From contig NC_062219.1 in assembly GCF_902686445.1 (NCBI RefSeq), positions 110,919,160 to 110,983,159 of the forward strand: 64,000 bases of DNA, written 5' to 3'. Shown piece after piece: positions 1-9,916 of the stretch. Under the pieces are notes generated by a model that did no database searches, was not told the origin of the DNA, and saw nothing but the letters and a program-made list of their open reading frames with translations. A program made the translations under genes and the position numbers. The first letter of the stretch is position 1. Each line of letters opens with the position of its first letter. This stretch comes from Sciurus carolinensis (lineage: Eukaryota; Chordata; Mammalia; Rodentia; Sciuridae).

Positions 1-49
1 AGTTTCTTTATCCATTCATCAATTGAAGGACATCTAGGTTGGTTCCACA
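1..49 (-). mobile_element. L1 (sciurid type) fragment, cut by the window edge
   Basis: The first 49 bases match the L1 segment seen at about 46851-46900 and 62755-62800 (tttatccattcatc ... ggttggttccac). The 3' part of the element lies to the left of the window. It stops abruptly at 49. Confidence 0.75.
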
Positions 50-1595
50 GAGATCACCTCTTTAGTTCACTAGACCTGATTTGACTTAAACCCTGTTCCT
101 ACAACTATGTGACCATGAGTAAAGTAGAGAAGCTCTTTAAAACACTGCTCTTTTGTTGATTAAATGAGGTTGTGCTTATACATGTCTTAGCATATTACCT
201 GATGTGCTCAGTACTGTTTACTGTGTTTATTAATAAATAACCCTTACCTAAATTGTGTTTATAATTGCAAAAATATAGTGGTTACTTTAGTGCTAAATTT
301 GTGCTCAAAATAGTTGGGAAAATGTTGTGTTTAATTATGTAGACTTACAATAATATTTTCAATGGTAACCATAAATTTAAATATGTGTGAAGGAGTGAGA
401 ATTAAGAACATTTTTATTTTGGTAAATAGGTATTTAAACAGTGTTTTCTAAGAAGTCCACAAAAAATTACTGAGATTTTCACTATGTGGCATTAGAGTGT
501 TTATTATTTGATTGTTTAGATGCATTGTCTCCAGTATTTGGAAATCTGGATGCTTTGTGTACATCTGTATTTCATTACATCTTTGGACTGAAAAGTTTTT
601 GAAAAAGCAGTTTTTTTTTTTGTTTTATTGATAATTCTTAATTGGTTCTTTGATCTGCTGAACGATTACCAATATAATTGCTCACCTACCATTTCTTTTC
701 TGCCTTTCGGGGGTTTATCCTTAGACATCTTTTCTTTTTTGGGGGGGACATGTTATTTTCATATTTAATCAAAAGAAAGTTGTGATCCCTGGTTTCAAGA
801 AGTTAAAAATATGAGAGGAACAGGATTGAAATAGATATATATATACAATAAAATGTAGGGATAATATTTTACACATAACAACAACAAGAACATGAATATG
901 TATAAGTGACCATATTTCTCTGGAATCTCAGCACATTTAAAAAGCAAATTTTTTGTGAATGCTTTGCCAGGATGAGATGATTTTAAGAAATCATCTATAC
1001 TTATGACACCTAAGTGTTGAGTATTATGTTAGGTTATGATCTTTTATCAATATTGAAATGATTCACTGTTCAAGTTAGGGGCACTGGTTTGAAAGGTCCT
1101 CTTCAGTTATAAGCCATAAAAATGCCATGGTGGTTTGGGTTTTGGTTAAAAATAGCATGTGCTGATTTCTATGTAGGTGTGCTTACCATATTTATTTACA
1201 TTTATTCAATGTTGGTTTTGCCTTTATTTCTAGCAAATATTTCCTAAGTGTATTTTTGTCTTGTTTGTATTGCAAAATACAAAAAACCCAAAACTGAATG
1301 TACAAAATTATGCACAATTTATAACATTAAATAAGGTATTGGTTTTAGAAAATAATAGAGGAGTTACCTTTTTTCTTTGCCTCTTTTTAAACTTTTCTCC
1401 TGTTAAATTGAAACCTTGAAATTAATGAAAACTCATTGCTGTTTTCATCATCTTAAAGATCATGCTGAAATATAATACAGATAAAAAATACGTTTTAGAA
1501 ATTTGGACAGTTACTAAAAATTTAAAAACAACAGTAGCTTACACACATATGCTACTTCTACAGAGCCTTGTGTGTACAGACTGTCCTAACTCTTC
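50..1595. other. AT-rich intronic stretch, nothing recognised
   Basis: No repeat family or exon recognised. It contains a short T-run at 609-620, a G-run at 741-747 and (at)n at about 836-845. The 99-codon frame at 1462-1761 overlaps the RPL32 pseudogene in antisense and is not a gene. Confidence 0.6.
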
Positions 1596-2114
1596 CTGGT
1601 TTTATTTAAACACAAACAAAACATGCACATGGACTTTCTTTTCATTTTCTTTCCTGCATAGCCTAGCATTCAGATTCATAACCGATGGTCTGCTGGACTG
1701 CTCTTCTACTATGGCCTTGCAGTTCTTAGAGGAAATGTTGCAAACAATCTCAGCACAGTAAGATTTGTTGCTTATATACAGCACTTCCAGCTCCTTGATT
1801 TTGTGGACTAGGTACTTCTGGAAGCCACTGAGTAGCATGTGCATTGTTTTCTTGTTGTTCCTAACCAGTGTTGGGTATCTGATCTGACCCTTGAATGTAA
1901 TCTGCACTCTTTTGTCAGTGCCTGTGGGTTTCCACCACTTAGGCTTAATTTCGACATATTGCTCTGACTGTTATCAGATGAACTTCTTGGTTGTCATTTT
2001 TAATTAATTAATTAATTTTTTTACTATATTGGGCTTTTAAAGAGTTCTGAGAGGTACAAAATATTGAGCAGGAGAATAGGTGCCACTTTCTTCAGAAGCA
2101 CCAAAGAGGAGAGA
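1596..2114 (-). pseudogene. RPL32: RPL32 processed pseudogene
   Basis: Intronless retrocopy of ribosomal protein L32 mRNA. Read on the minus strand it shows a decayed 5' UTR (about 2065-2114), the N-terminus with the block KPNIVKK, then TKKFI and, further on, [44 protein letters not shown] and [11 protein letters not shown] 3' UTR with an aataaa-like signal ends at 1596. It is dead: the start codon is lost, a stop lies in the first 10 codons, two consecutive stops follow TKKFI, and a short (ATTA)n block (about 2001-2016) separates the N-terminal block from TKKFI. No poly(A) tail or clear target-site duplication survives. The parent protein is a 60S subunit component of 135 residues; nearly its whole length is represented. 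Confidence 0.9.
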
Positions 2115-2480
2115 GTAGCATGTCTTTTCTATCTTACCACTATTATGATGAAGTGTTGTTATCTCAGAAAATTTAACGGACTTTCGTGTATCATGACTCC
2201 TACTGAGTGACACCACCAGAATGTCAAACTTCAGACCCCCATGTTCTTTTCTATATTGCACAAGAAAATGTTTTGACTTTAAAATTAATCTTCATGGATA
2301 TTGGACAAAAAGAAATTATGCCATCATTCTAATGTTAATAGATAGGAATAAAAGTACAGAGGTAGTGGGCAAAAGTTGGGCCTTATGAAAATGAAAGTAA
2401 TTTAATATCCTAGTTAAGTAAAAGCAAATTATCGTTCACATTTTGAATACATTATTGCATGAGAATACCAGATTGAGAAT

Positions 2481-2565
2481 TTTTTTTTTTTGGGTGCTGG
2501 GGATGGAACCCAGGGCTTGTGCTTGCAAGGCAAGCACTCTACCGACTGAGCTATCTCCCCAGCCC
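2481..2565 (-). mobile_element. ID SINE (tRNA-Ala-derived)
   Basis: A T-run followed by the reverse complement of the ID body (ggtgctggggatggaaccc ... ctatctccccagccc). Flanked by gagaat at 2475-2480 and gagaattttt at 2566-2575, a likely target-site duplication. Little diverged, so relatively young. Confidence 0.9.
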
Positions 2566-2696
2566 GAGAATTTTTAAAGAAAAAGAAAATAAAAACCAAA
2601 AAGAAAATAACCAAAATGCTACTTTTCCTTGTAGTTAAATTCATTTTTATTTCAGTGACACTGTGCAGAAATACCATAAAAATTATGATAGCCTGT

Positions 2697-2792
2697 GTGC
2701 ATGTGTGTGCCTGTAGTCCAAGCTACTCGAGAAATTAAGGCAGGAGGATCTGTTGAACCCAAGAATTTAGGACCACTGTTAGCAGCCTACTG
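2697..2792 (+). mobile_element. B1-like SINE fragment
   Basis: Contains the B1 core 'cctgtagtccaagctactcg' and 'aaggcaggaggatc'. The left end and the ID part are missing. Confidence 0.65.
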
Positions 2793-2834
2793 ACCTCACC
2801 TCTCTTTTTAAAGATGCTTATGCTAAACCACACA

Positions 2835-4015
2835 GATATACTTTTTTAAAAATTAACACGTTAATTGTGCATATTAGTGAGATTCATTATGATATTCCAA
2901 ATGTGTTTAAAGTATGCATTTGTTTCCAACCACCCTTCCTGCATCTTTTTATCTTCCACTCCCCCAGTACCTATCCCCGTCCCTCATAATTCCTTTTTTA
3001 CTTTTTCTACTTTCAGGCTAAACTTTTTTTTTTCCCCGAAGTTTACATATATGCGGGAGAACATGTAGTGCTTGTCTTTTTGTATGTGGTTTATTTTGTT
3101 TAACATGATCTGTTTCCATCCATTTTGCTGATAATGACAGAATTTCATTTTTGTTTATGACTAAATAATACTTCTACACACACACACACGCACACGCATA
3201 CACACACAGTATTTTCTTTATCCATTCATCTGCTGGTGGGCACCTAGGCTAAATTCCATTCTTTGTTATTATGAAGAGTGCCACAGTAAGCATGGACTTG
3301 CAGGTATCTCTTTTGTATACTGACTTTATTGCCTTTGTATATACATTTAAGAGTGGGATAGCTGGATCATATGGTAGTTCTATTTTTAGTTTTTGTGGAA
3401 ACTTCATACTGTTTTCCCTAAAGACTGTACTAGTTTATAGTCCCACCAACAGTGTATGAAGTTGCTTTTTCTCCATATCATCTCCACCATTTGTTTTATT
3501 TTTTTATAATAGCCATTCTAACTGGGATAAGATGGTATTTCATAATTTTGATTTGTATTTCCCTATGGCTGATGATATTGAGCATTTTTTCATATATTTA
3601 TTGGCCATTTGTATTTCTTCTTTGGAAAATGTTTATTCAAATCATCTGCTGCCCATTTATTTTTTAATTGGAATTTTTGTTGTCATTGTTAAGGTATTTT
3701 TTTTTTCCTCCCCTTTTGGTACTGGGAATTAAATCCAGGGGTGCTTAACCACTGAACTAAGTCCCCAGTTCTTTTTATTTTTTTATTTTGAGACAGGGTC
3801 TCACTAAGTTGCTGAGGCTGGCCTCAAACTTGGGATCCTCTGCCTCCCAAGTCACTGGAAATAAAGGCATGCATCTTCACATCTGGGTTTTGTTAATTTT
3901 TTTGAGTTTTTAAAAACACATCCTTAATATTAATCCTTTGTCAGATAATAACTAGTAAAGATTTTCTTCCATTATGTAGGCTGTCTCTTCCTTATGATGT
4001 CATAAATCATTTCTG
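2835..4015 (-). mobile_element. Old L1 (L1M type) 3' half, interrupted by a SINE
   Basis: Reads as the reverse complement of an L1 3' UTR (2835-3100) and ORF2 C-terminal end (for example 'gtcccaccaacagtgtatga' at 3439 and 'ggccatttgtatttcttc' at 3603). It is split by the B1-dID at 3696-3888 and resumes with 'cctttgtcagataataac'. The frames at 3271-3732 are antisense frames of this remnant. An (ac)n tract has grown at about 3176-3210. Confidence 0.8.
3696..3888 (-). mobile_element. B1-dID SINE
   Basis: T-run, then the reverse ID-like box (ggtactgggaattaaatcc) and reverse B1 (gagacagggtctcactaag ... cctctgcctcccaag). It sits inside the older L1, so it is the later insertion. Confidence 0.85.
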
Positions 4016-5154
4016 CCTCCTAGGGCTATGCCCTAGTGACTTTTTGAGCTGCCAGATTATAAGGTAAATATTTTCACATACTGGCTTGAACTTTAACTTT
4101 TTCAGTTAAGAACAAATTGCAGTTTTAGTAGTTTATCCTTCTTAATTGACTTACTCCTTTTCATATACTTGTTACCCCTTGAAATAACAGAATGAAGATT
4201 ATTTAGATGTTTTCAATATGTCATTGTTTAGGCTAGAAAATAATAATATTACATTTTACAGAATAAGTAACAGTCTTAGATCACTAGCACTCAGCCAGGA
4301 GACATCACTGAATAGTCCCAAGAACTTTTTTCTCAGTTTTCCCAGATGCTTTGATTGGATAGGTCCGAGGTACTCCTGTGCATTGCATAGTTTCTGAGAA
4401 TATGATTCTGATGCACATTCATAGTTTAGAGTTATTTAAACCCAGTGGCTTTCATGTGACTTTTCATGTACTTTTCATGTTTCATGTGAGTAAAATGAAG
4501 TCTTCAAACATGTTCAGATTTGTCCCTAGTTTGCTGTTGATAGAGCCCAGATCCAGATCCTGGTTTCTTGCCTTGAAGACTTAAGTTTTTCTTCACTTTA
4601 TCAAAGTTATCTCCAGATTTGGATGTTCACACTAGTACTTAAGAGCCTTATTTTTATTTTCTCAGTTGTTTTAGACTAGTGAGACTTTGCATAGGATCAT
4701 TTGCTTTGTTTTTTTGTAAATTGCAATTGTATGGAATGCTTTCAAAATTTCTGAGCACTGATATTAAATATTAAGCAACTGCAAGATAGGGACCAAACAT
4801 ACTAAAAAATGACTTTATAAAAAAACAACAAAATACCTTGCAGTGTTTTAAATAGTTCTTTTTATAATGCCACTCAGTACATATTTATTAAATGCATATG
4901 TAAATGCATATGATTTGAAATGATATAGCATCTAGTTCCACACATACTTGGTTCATTGCCAAAGCTTAATAATATTTATAATAAAAGTCAATTTTCAGTG
5001 AATCTTTTTATATTTTAGGTATAAATCTAATTTTCCACATAATTTCTATAGAGTTTAGAAGTACGTTTGTTTTCCTAGAATAATTGTTTTGGGTAATAGC
5101 ACAGTTGTTACTACTGAGTAGTAAAAACAAGAGTAGTGGATTTAATGTGAAGCC
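4016..5154. other. Intronic stretch, nothing firmly recognised
   Basis: No exon or family recognised. A short imperfect tandem motif (ttttcatgta-like units) occurs at about 4449-4488. Confidence 0.55.
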
Positions 5155-5230
5155 AAATTCACATCACTCACTTGGGCTCAATTTCTCCTTATTTGTAAAC
5201 CAATGAGTTGGGCTAGATTTCAGTTCTATT
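5155..5230 (+). repeat. MIR fragment
   Basis: The segment 'gggctcaatttctcctta' followed by 'tttgtaaaccaatgagttgg' matches the end of MIR that normally reads like tcagtttcctcatctgtaaaatgg. Heavily diverged. Confidence 0.5.
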
Positions 5231-5324
5231 ATTATATAAATATTTTTGTAATTATATATATAGACTCTACCTATAGACTTCTTTTTTTAACTCTCCACCC
5301 CCATTTCATTCTTTGATCCATTAT

Positions 5325-5480
5325 AGTTAGGCTTCCACACCTATCACCCCACTAAAACCAGTTGTTTCAACATTTTTACACAGTTGACAAATCTATGGAG
5401 TCTCTTCAGCAGATAAGCAGTATCTTGTCTTTAGTTTCTTATCGCTCCATTCACTCTGCAACATACTAAGCATTATTTTT
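5325..5480 (+). repeat. L2 LINE fragment
   Basis: The run 'cttccacacctatcacccca' then 'ctaaaaccag' and 'acacagttgaca' resembles the L2 reverse-transcriptase coding region (…CCACCACTCC…, …GACACAGTTGACCAC…). Strongly diverged. Confidence 0.5.
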
Positions 5481-5944
5481 TAAAATTTAATTTTGTTATT
5501 TTCATGCCAGAATTCCTTTAATGACATGTTAGTTGTGTATATGTGTATTTTTCAAACTCTGAAATCACTTCATTGGTGGATAGTGATTTAAAATAGTGTT
5601 TCATTTTATGTACACCTCTGGGGCAGTGTAACTAGAGAGTTGGTCTGGAGATGTTTGAGTCCAGACTTTACTGTATGGCATTGATGGCCTTTCAGAATTT
5701 AAGCTGAGTTTTCCCTTCCTCTCATAGCTTTTATTAAAACAACAACAAAAAACAAAACACTTTTTCTTTCTCATACTATACTGTGCCAGGTACATATATG
5801 CCTACCTTTCTCTTCACAGTGAGCACATACAATCCAATTTTGGCTCAGTTTTACCTGAGCCTGATGGAATCAGAACTCCAGGTTCAAGGATTTTAAGTAA
5901 TTAAAAGCTGGTGGATGGAGCCAGGATTACATCTGTGATCTTAC

Positions 5945-6203
5945 TGATTTACTGACACAATAATTTGCATTTCTAAAAGAGTTCCCAGGTGATGCCATTA
6001 CTGCTAATATGGGAAAATCATTTTAATATTCATTGTAAATCATGAATCTTCCATTCAGAGCTTTTAGAGATTTGATTCTCAAATTGTTGTGTCCTGTCCT
6101 AGACCTGCTGAATTGGAAATTCTTGAGAGTGGGGCCCAGTATTGTATAGTAATAAATCTTCCAAGGGATTCTGATGCATTAAGTTTGAGGACCACTGCTA
6201 TGC
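5945..6203 (+). repeat. MER5-type (hAT-Charlie) non-autonomous DNA transposon fragments
   Basis: Two pieces. 5945-6000 has 'gcatttctaaaagagttccc' and 'aggtgatgcc'. 6070-6203 has 'cctagacctgctgaattgga', 'gtggggccca', 'gattctgatgca' and 'gtttgaggaccactgct'. These are the usual landmarks of MER5A/B. Ancient eutherian element. Confidence 0.7.
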
Positions 6204-6361
6204 TGAAGAACATGGTTTACATATTACTGTATCATTTTTAAACTCTTCTTTCAGCCGAGTTCAGAAAGAATACTCTGGCTAACTCACTCTGATTCATTTC
6301 CATCCTGAAAATCACAGTATAATGCAGACTACCTATCGGATATGCCTGATTTTAAGAAGAA

Positions 6362-6480
6362 TATTTCCTTCCTTCTTTTTAACCTTTCTTCCTTCTCTCC
6401 TTTCTCTCCTTCCTTGTCTTGCTCACCCTTCTCTACTCTTTGTACCTCATTCCACCTCATCTCACTCCACCTTAGTACTC
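6362..6480. repeat. Pyrimidine-rich (TTCC)n-like low-complexity tract
   Basis: Irregular ttcc/ctcc repeats. The 72-codon frame over it is compositional. Confidence 0.7.
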
Positions 6481-6759
6481 AACCCTGTTTTAAGCAGAGG
6501 AGATAGAACAGTGAGCAAAACCATGTTTTTACTCTCATGAAAATAATGTTTCATCTACTCAAAGCACATAACAATCCAAATATCTATCTATCTTCTAAAA
6601 TGTATAACGTAAATAATGGCAGTGCTAAAACCTTTCAAGAAAGAAAAAGCAGGCAGGAAGACTAGAAGGAAGAATAAAATAAAGGTGGTGTCTCTGACAA
6701 GGTAACATTGGAAAAGAGTCCTGAAAAGTGAAGAAATGAGACGTGGATATCTTAGGGGC

Positions 6760-7172
6760 AAGGATATGTATGTATGTTTAAGACCTCTTTATTCATAATA
6801 AGTCAAAACTAGAAAATCACAGAAATCTCCACTAATTGGTAAATGGATAACCTGGCACATACATACAGTGGAATACTAGTCATAAGAAAAAGCAACAGAT
6901 ACAAAAGTCATCAATGATATTTCTTAAAAGCATTTTGCTACATGGAGAAAGCCAAATGTGAAAGACTGCATATTATGTAATTCCTAACTGTGACACTGTT
7001 TCAGAGTGGAAAGATGGAATTGACTATAGAGGGCATAAAGAAACTTTTGGGGAGAGATGAAGATGTTTTCTTGTGATTGTGGTGGTATTTAAATATTTGT
7101 AGTCATTTGTCAAAATAAGGTTATAATCCAAGAGGGTGTACTTTATTATATGGAAATTATACCTCCCTAGAT
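6760..7172 (+). mobile_element. Old L1 (L1M) 3' end
   Basis: Sense-strand landmarks of an L1 end: 'tttattcataataagtcaaa', 'tggaatactagtcataa', 'gggcataaagaaacttttgg', 'gattgtggtggt' and 'atggaaattatacctcc'. No poly(A) tail remains. Confidence 0.8.
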
Positions 7173-7544
7173 CAAAATGTAGCTATTGTTATATTTTGTC
7201 AAAAGTGTAGTATCTATTTCAGTGTTTTCAGCATCCTCTAAATGTTCCTTAATCCAGTCAGGATGGGACAAAAACTAGTTAAAACCATAAAAGTCTCCTA
7301 TCCTAGAATTTTTCATTGAATGCTACATGTCTATGATTCTCATGTTGAGTCTGACTAAATGATGCAGATGATTAAGACTTTACAATTATAAAGCAGATTA
7401 TGATAGCACAAGAGCAAAAACAGAAAAGATAAGGGGAAAAAAAAATCCACCAGCTCCCTCTTACTGCCTTTAAATTAGCCATACTACCAAAAGTTTAAAG
7501 CAACAAAAGTTGCTTTAAAAAAGTCTCTTTTAAGTTGACTTCAT

Positions 7545-7718
7545 TTTGGTGCTTGCCTTTAATCCCAGAGACTCAGGAGCCTGAGGCAGGAAGATCAAAT
7601 GTTTGAGACCAACCTTAGCAACTTAGTGAGACCCTGACTCAAAAAACAAAAAGGACTATAATGTGATTCAGTTCAATCCCCAGTACCTGCCCCTCCCCCC
7701 GCAAAAACAGAAAAAGGC
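7545..7718 (+). mobile_element. B1-dID SINE
   Basis: B1 half ('gaggcaggaagatcaaatg', 'gagaccctgactcaaaa') then a decayed ID-like half ending 'caatccccagtacc' and a C/A-rich tail. The left end is diverged. Confidence 0.8.
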
Positions 7719-8034
7719 TTCATCTTCATTTCAGTCTCTCAAGGTGAAGAATTCTAACAGCTTTACAGGAAAGATGAATGCTGAAGTTATCATTTAGTAA
7801 GCTCTTTGAAAGCAGTGGAGCCAGGTGGGAAGTCCTAAGTAAGTGAAGTGAACACAGAAGTGGATGCTTTTCTTCTTGTCATGCATTATGATAAAGTGGT
7901 GAGAAAGTAATGACTTTGGCCAGATTCAGAATATCTAAAGCTCCTATCCATTCAAAGCACTTCACCCCTTTCAAGAATTCTAGGTCATGTCCTTTTAGAG
8001 ATCCTGATGTGCTTCTGGCAATTCAAATTTAAGA

Positions 8035-8420
8035 GTATTGTTTAACTATTTATACTAGGTAAATACCTAGAAGTGGAACTGCTGGATCTTATAATCTACG
8101 TTTACTTGTAGGAAACATTGCCAAAAGATTTTCCAAGTGCTTGTATAATGTTAATGCCCTATTGGCAATGCATGAGAATTCTAGTTACTTTACATTCTCC
8201 CCAATGCTTCTCCTTGTCAGTCTTTCAGATGTTAGCCATTCTAAGAGGTGAGTAATGGTAGAAAGTCTGGTTTAGTGAATTGTTCTAATCCTTTGCTAAG
8301 CTTTTATTGTTTTTGTTTTATCAGCTTCTTATTGAGTTGTGAGATTTGTGTAATTTAAATACAAGTTCTTTATCAGGTATGTGTTTTACAAATAATTTCC
8401 TTCAATATGTGACTTATTTC
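8035..8420 (-). mobile_element. Old L1 (L1M) ORF2-region fragment
   Basis: The reverse L1 landmarks 'aatacctagaagtggaactg', 'ccctattggcaatgcatgag' and 'gttagccattctaagaggtg' are in the expected order. Heavily diverged. The sequence from 8430 to 8640 may continue it, but I cannot confirm that. Confidence 0.65.
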
Positions 8421-8654
8421 TTTTCCTTTTGAGATTACACTTTTACATAGGTGAGATAATTGAATATTGTTACAAACCTCTTCAGTCTCCTGTTCTCTTA
8501 TCTTTTTTCCTTTTGTGTTTCAGTTTGGATCACCTCTTTATGCTCATCTGTCCTCAGGTTTATGGATTCTTTTCTTAGCTCTATCCTTACTGCTGATAAG
8601 TTCATCTAAGTAGGTCATCTGTAATATTCAATTTTAAAATTTCTATTATTTCCA

Positions 8655-8716
8655 CTTTCTTTTTCTTTTCTTTCTTTCTTTCTTTCTTTTTTTTGTTTTG
8701 TTTTGTTTTGTTTTGT
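8655..8716. repeat. (CTTT)n / (TTTTG)n simple repeat
   Basis: Tandem ctttctttctttcttt followed by ttttgttttgttttg. It produces the Lys-rich antisense frames seen here. Confidence 0.9.
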
Positions 8717-8926
8717 GTGGTGCGTATCTCTGTTGCAATCCCCCACCTGTTCATGCATGTTGTGCACTTTTCCACTAGGACCTTTAACTTATTAATACCA
8801 ATTATTTTAAAGTTTCTATATGATATTTCCAACATTTCTATAATCTCTAATAGTTTGTTGATTATCTTTTCATAAGGGTCGTATTTTACTTTTTTTGTGT
8901 CATAAATTTTGATTGAATGCTTGATA

Positions 8927-9151
8927 TTTCTTGTTTCTTTTGGTGGGGGGGGTGCGCTACTGGGATTAGACTTGGGAGCACTTGACCACTGAGCCACATC
9001 CCCAGCCCTGTTTTTTTTTTTTTTTTTTTTTGTATTTTATTTAGAGACAGGGTTTCACTAAGTTGCTTCCACCTCACTTTTGCTGAGGTTGGCTTTGAAC
9101 TCATGATTCTCCTGCTTCAGCCTCCCAAGCTGCATGCACCACTACACCTGG
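8927..9151 (-). mobile_element. B1-dID SINE
   Basis: Reverse ID-like box (gggattagacttgggagc ... ccacatccccagccc), T-run at about 9010-9031, then reverse B1. gcttgata is present at 8919-8926 and again at 9152-9159, a likely target-site duplication. Confidence 0.88.
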
Positions 9152-9780
9152 GCTTGATAATTGCTTGATGAAGAGCAGTATAGAGTGTTCTAAATGGTAC
9201 TTACTCCTGAAAATGGGCACAGCTCTGTTAAATGTAAGTGGTTCAGTCAATCAGTGGCTGAGTCTGCTTCGGATTTTGTTGTTGCTGTAGTCATCTTTCG
9301 TGTGCTAGACTTCTGTTTTCTCCAGTGGAAACTGATGTTAACCATGTGCTTGTAGTGGGGTTCTGTTGCTGATGTGTTTTCTCCATTTTCCTACTCTTTT
9401 TAGAATAGCTTTCGGCAGTCAATGGTTGTACTACTTCAGTAGACCAAAGAACGATTCCAAGAACGTTTCCTGCTGCTTTTCTGGTGCTTTAAACTTTTAT
9501 TTAACAGTATGAGATAACGGGGAAGACGAATGGATTTCATGTATCACTGAGACCCATACTCCCCCTTGGAAATTTATTAAAAATTTAACTGCTTTCTTCT
9601 TACTCATTTATATGATGGTTGCTTTTTTCTCTCTTGGTCTGTAAATGGTGAAACACTTTGTACATTCCGTCTCTTGTGAGAGATTCTTGTTATTCTTTGC
9701 AGTTTTTAAATTTGATATCTTATAACCTCAATGTTATGATGGGTCCTAGAAAAGCTATAATTTTATACATTATCTGGATT

Positions 9781-9916
9781 TTGTTTGTTTATTTATTTAT
9801 TTATTTATTTAGGGGATAGTTTCTTGCTATGTCACCCAGGTTGACCTAGAACTCCTGGGCTCAAGTGATCCTCCTACTTCAGTTGGGACTATAGGTGCAT
9901 TCCACTGTACCCAGCA
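9781..9916 (-). mobile_element. B1 SINE monomer
   Basis: (ttta)n tail then reverse B1 ('gctatgtcacccaggttgac', 'tcaagtgatcctcctacttc', 'actgtacccagca'). No ID half is attached, unlike most copies here. Confidence 0.8.

Noticed and set aside
1462..1761. 99-codon plus-strand frame
   Set aside because: It overlaps the RPL32 pseudogene in antisense; the true signal is on the minus strand.
2481..2565. tRNA-like sequence
   Set aside because: ID SINEs derive from tRNA-Ala, but this copy has a T-run tail and target duplication, so it is a retroposon and not a tRNA gene. The same holds for the other ID copies.
8602..8997. 131-codon Lys-rich minus frame
   Set aside because: It crosses a (CTTT)n repeat and a SINE; a low-complexity artefact.
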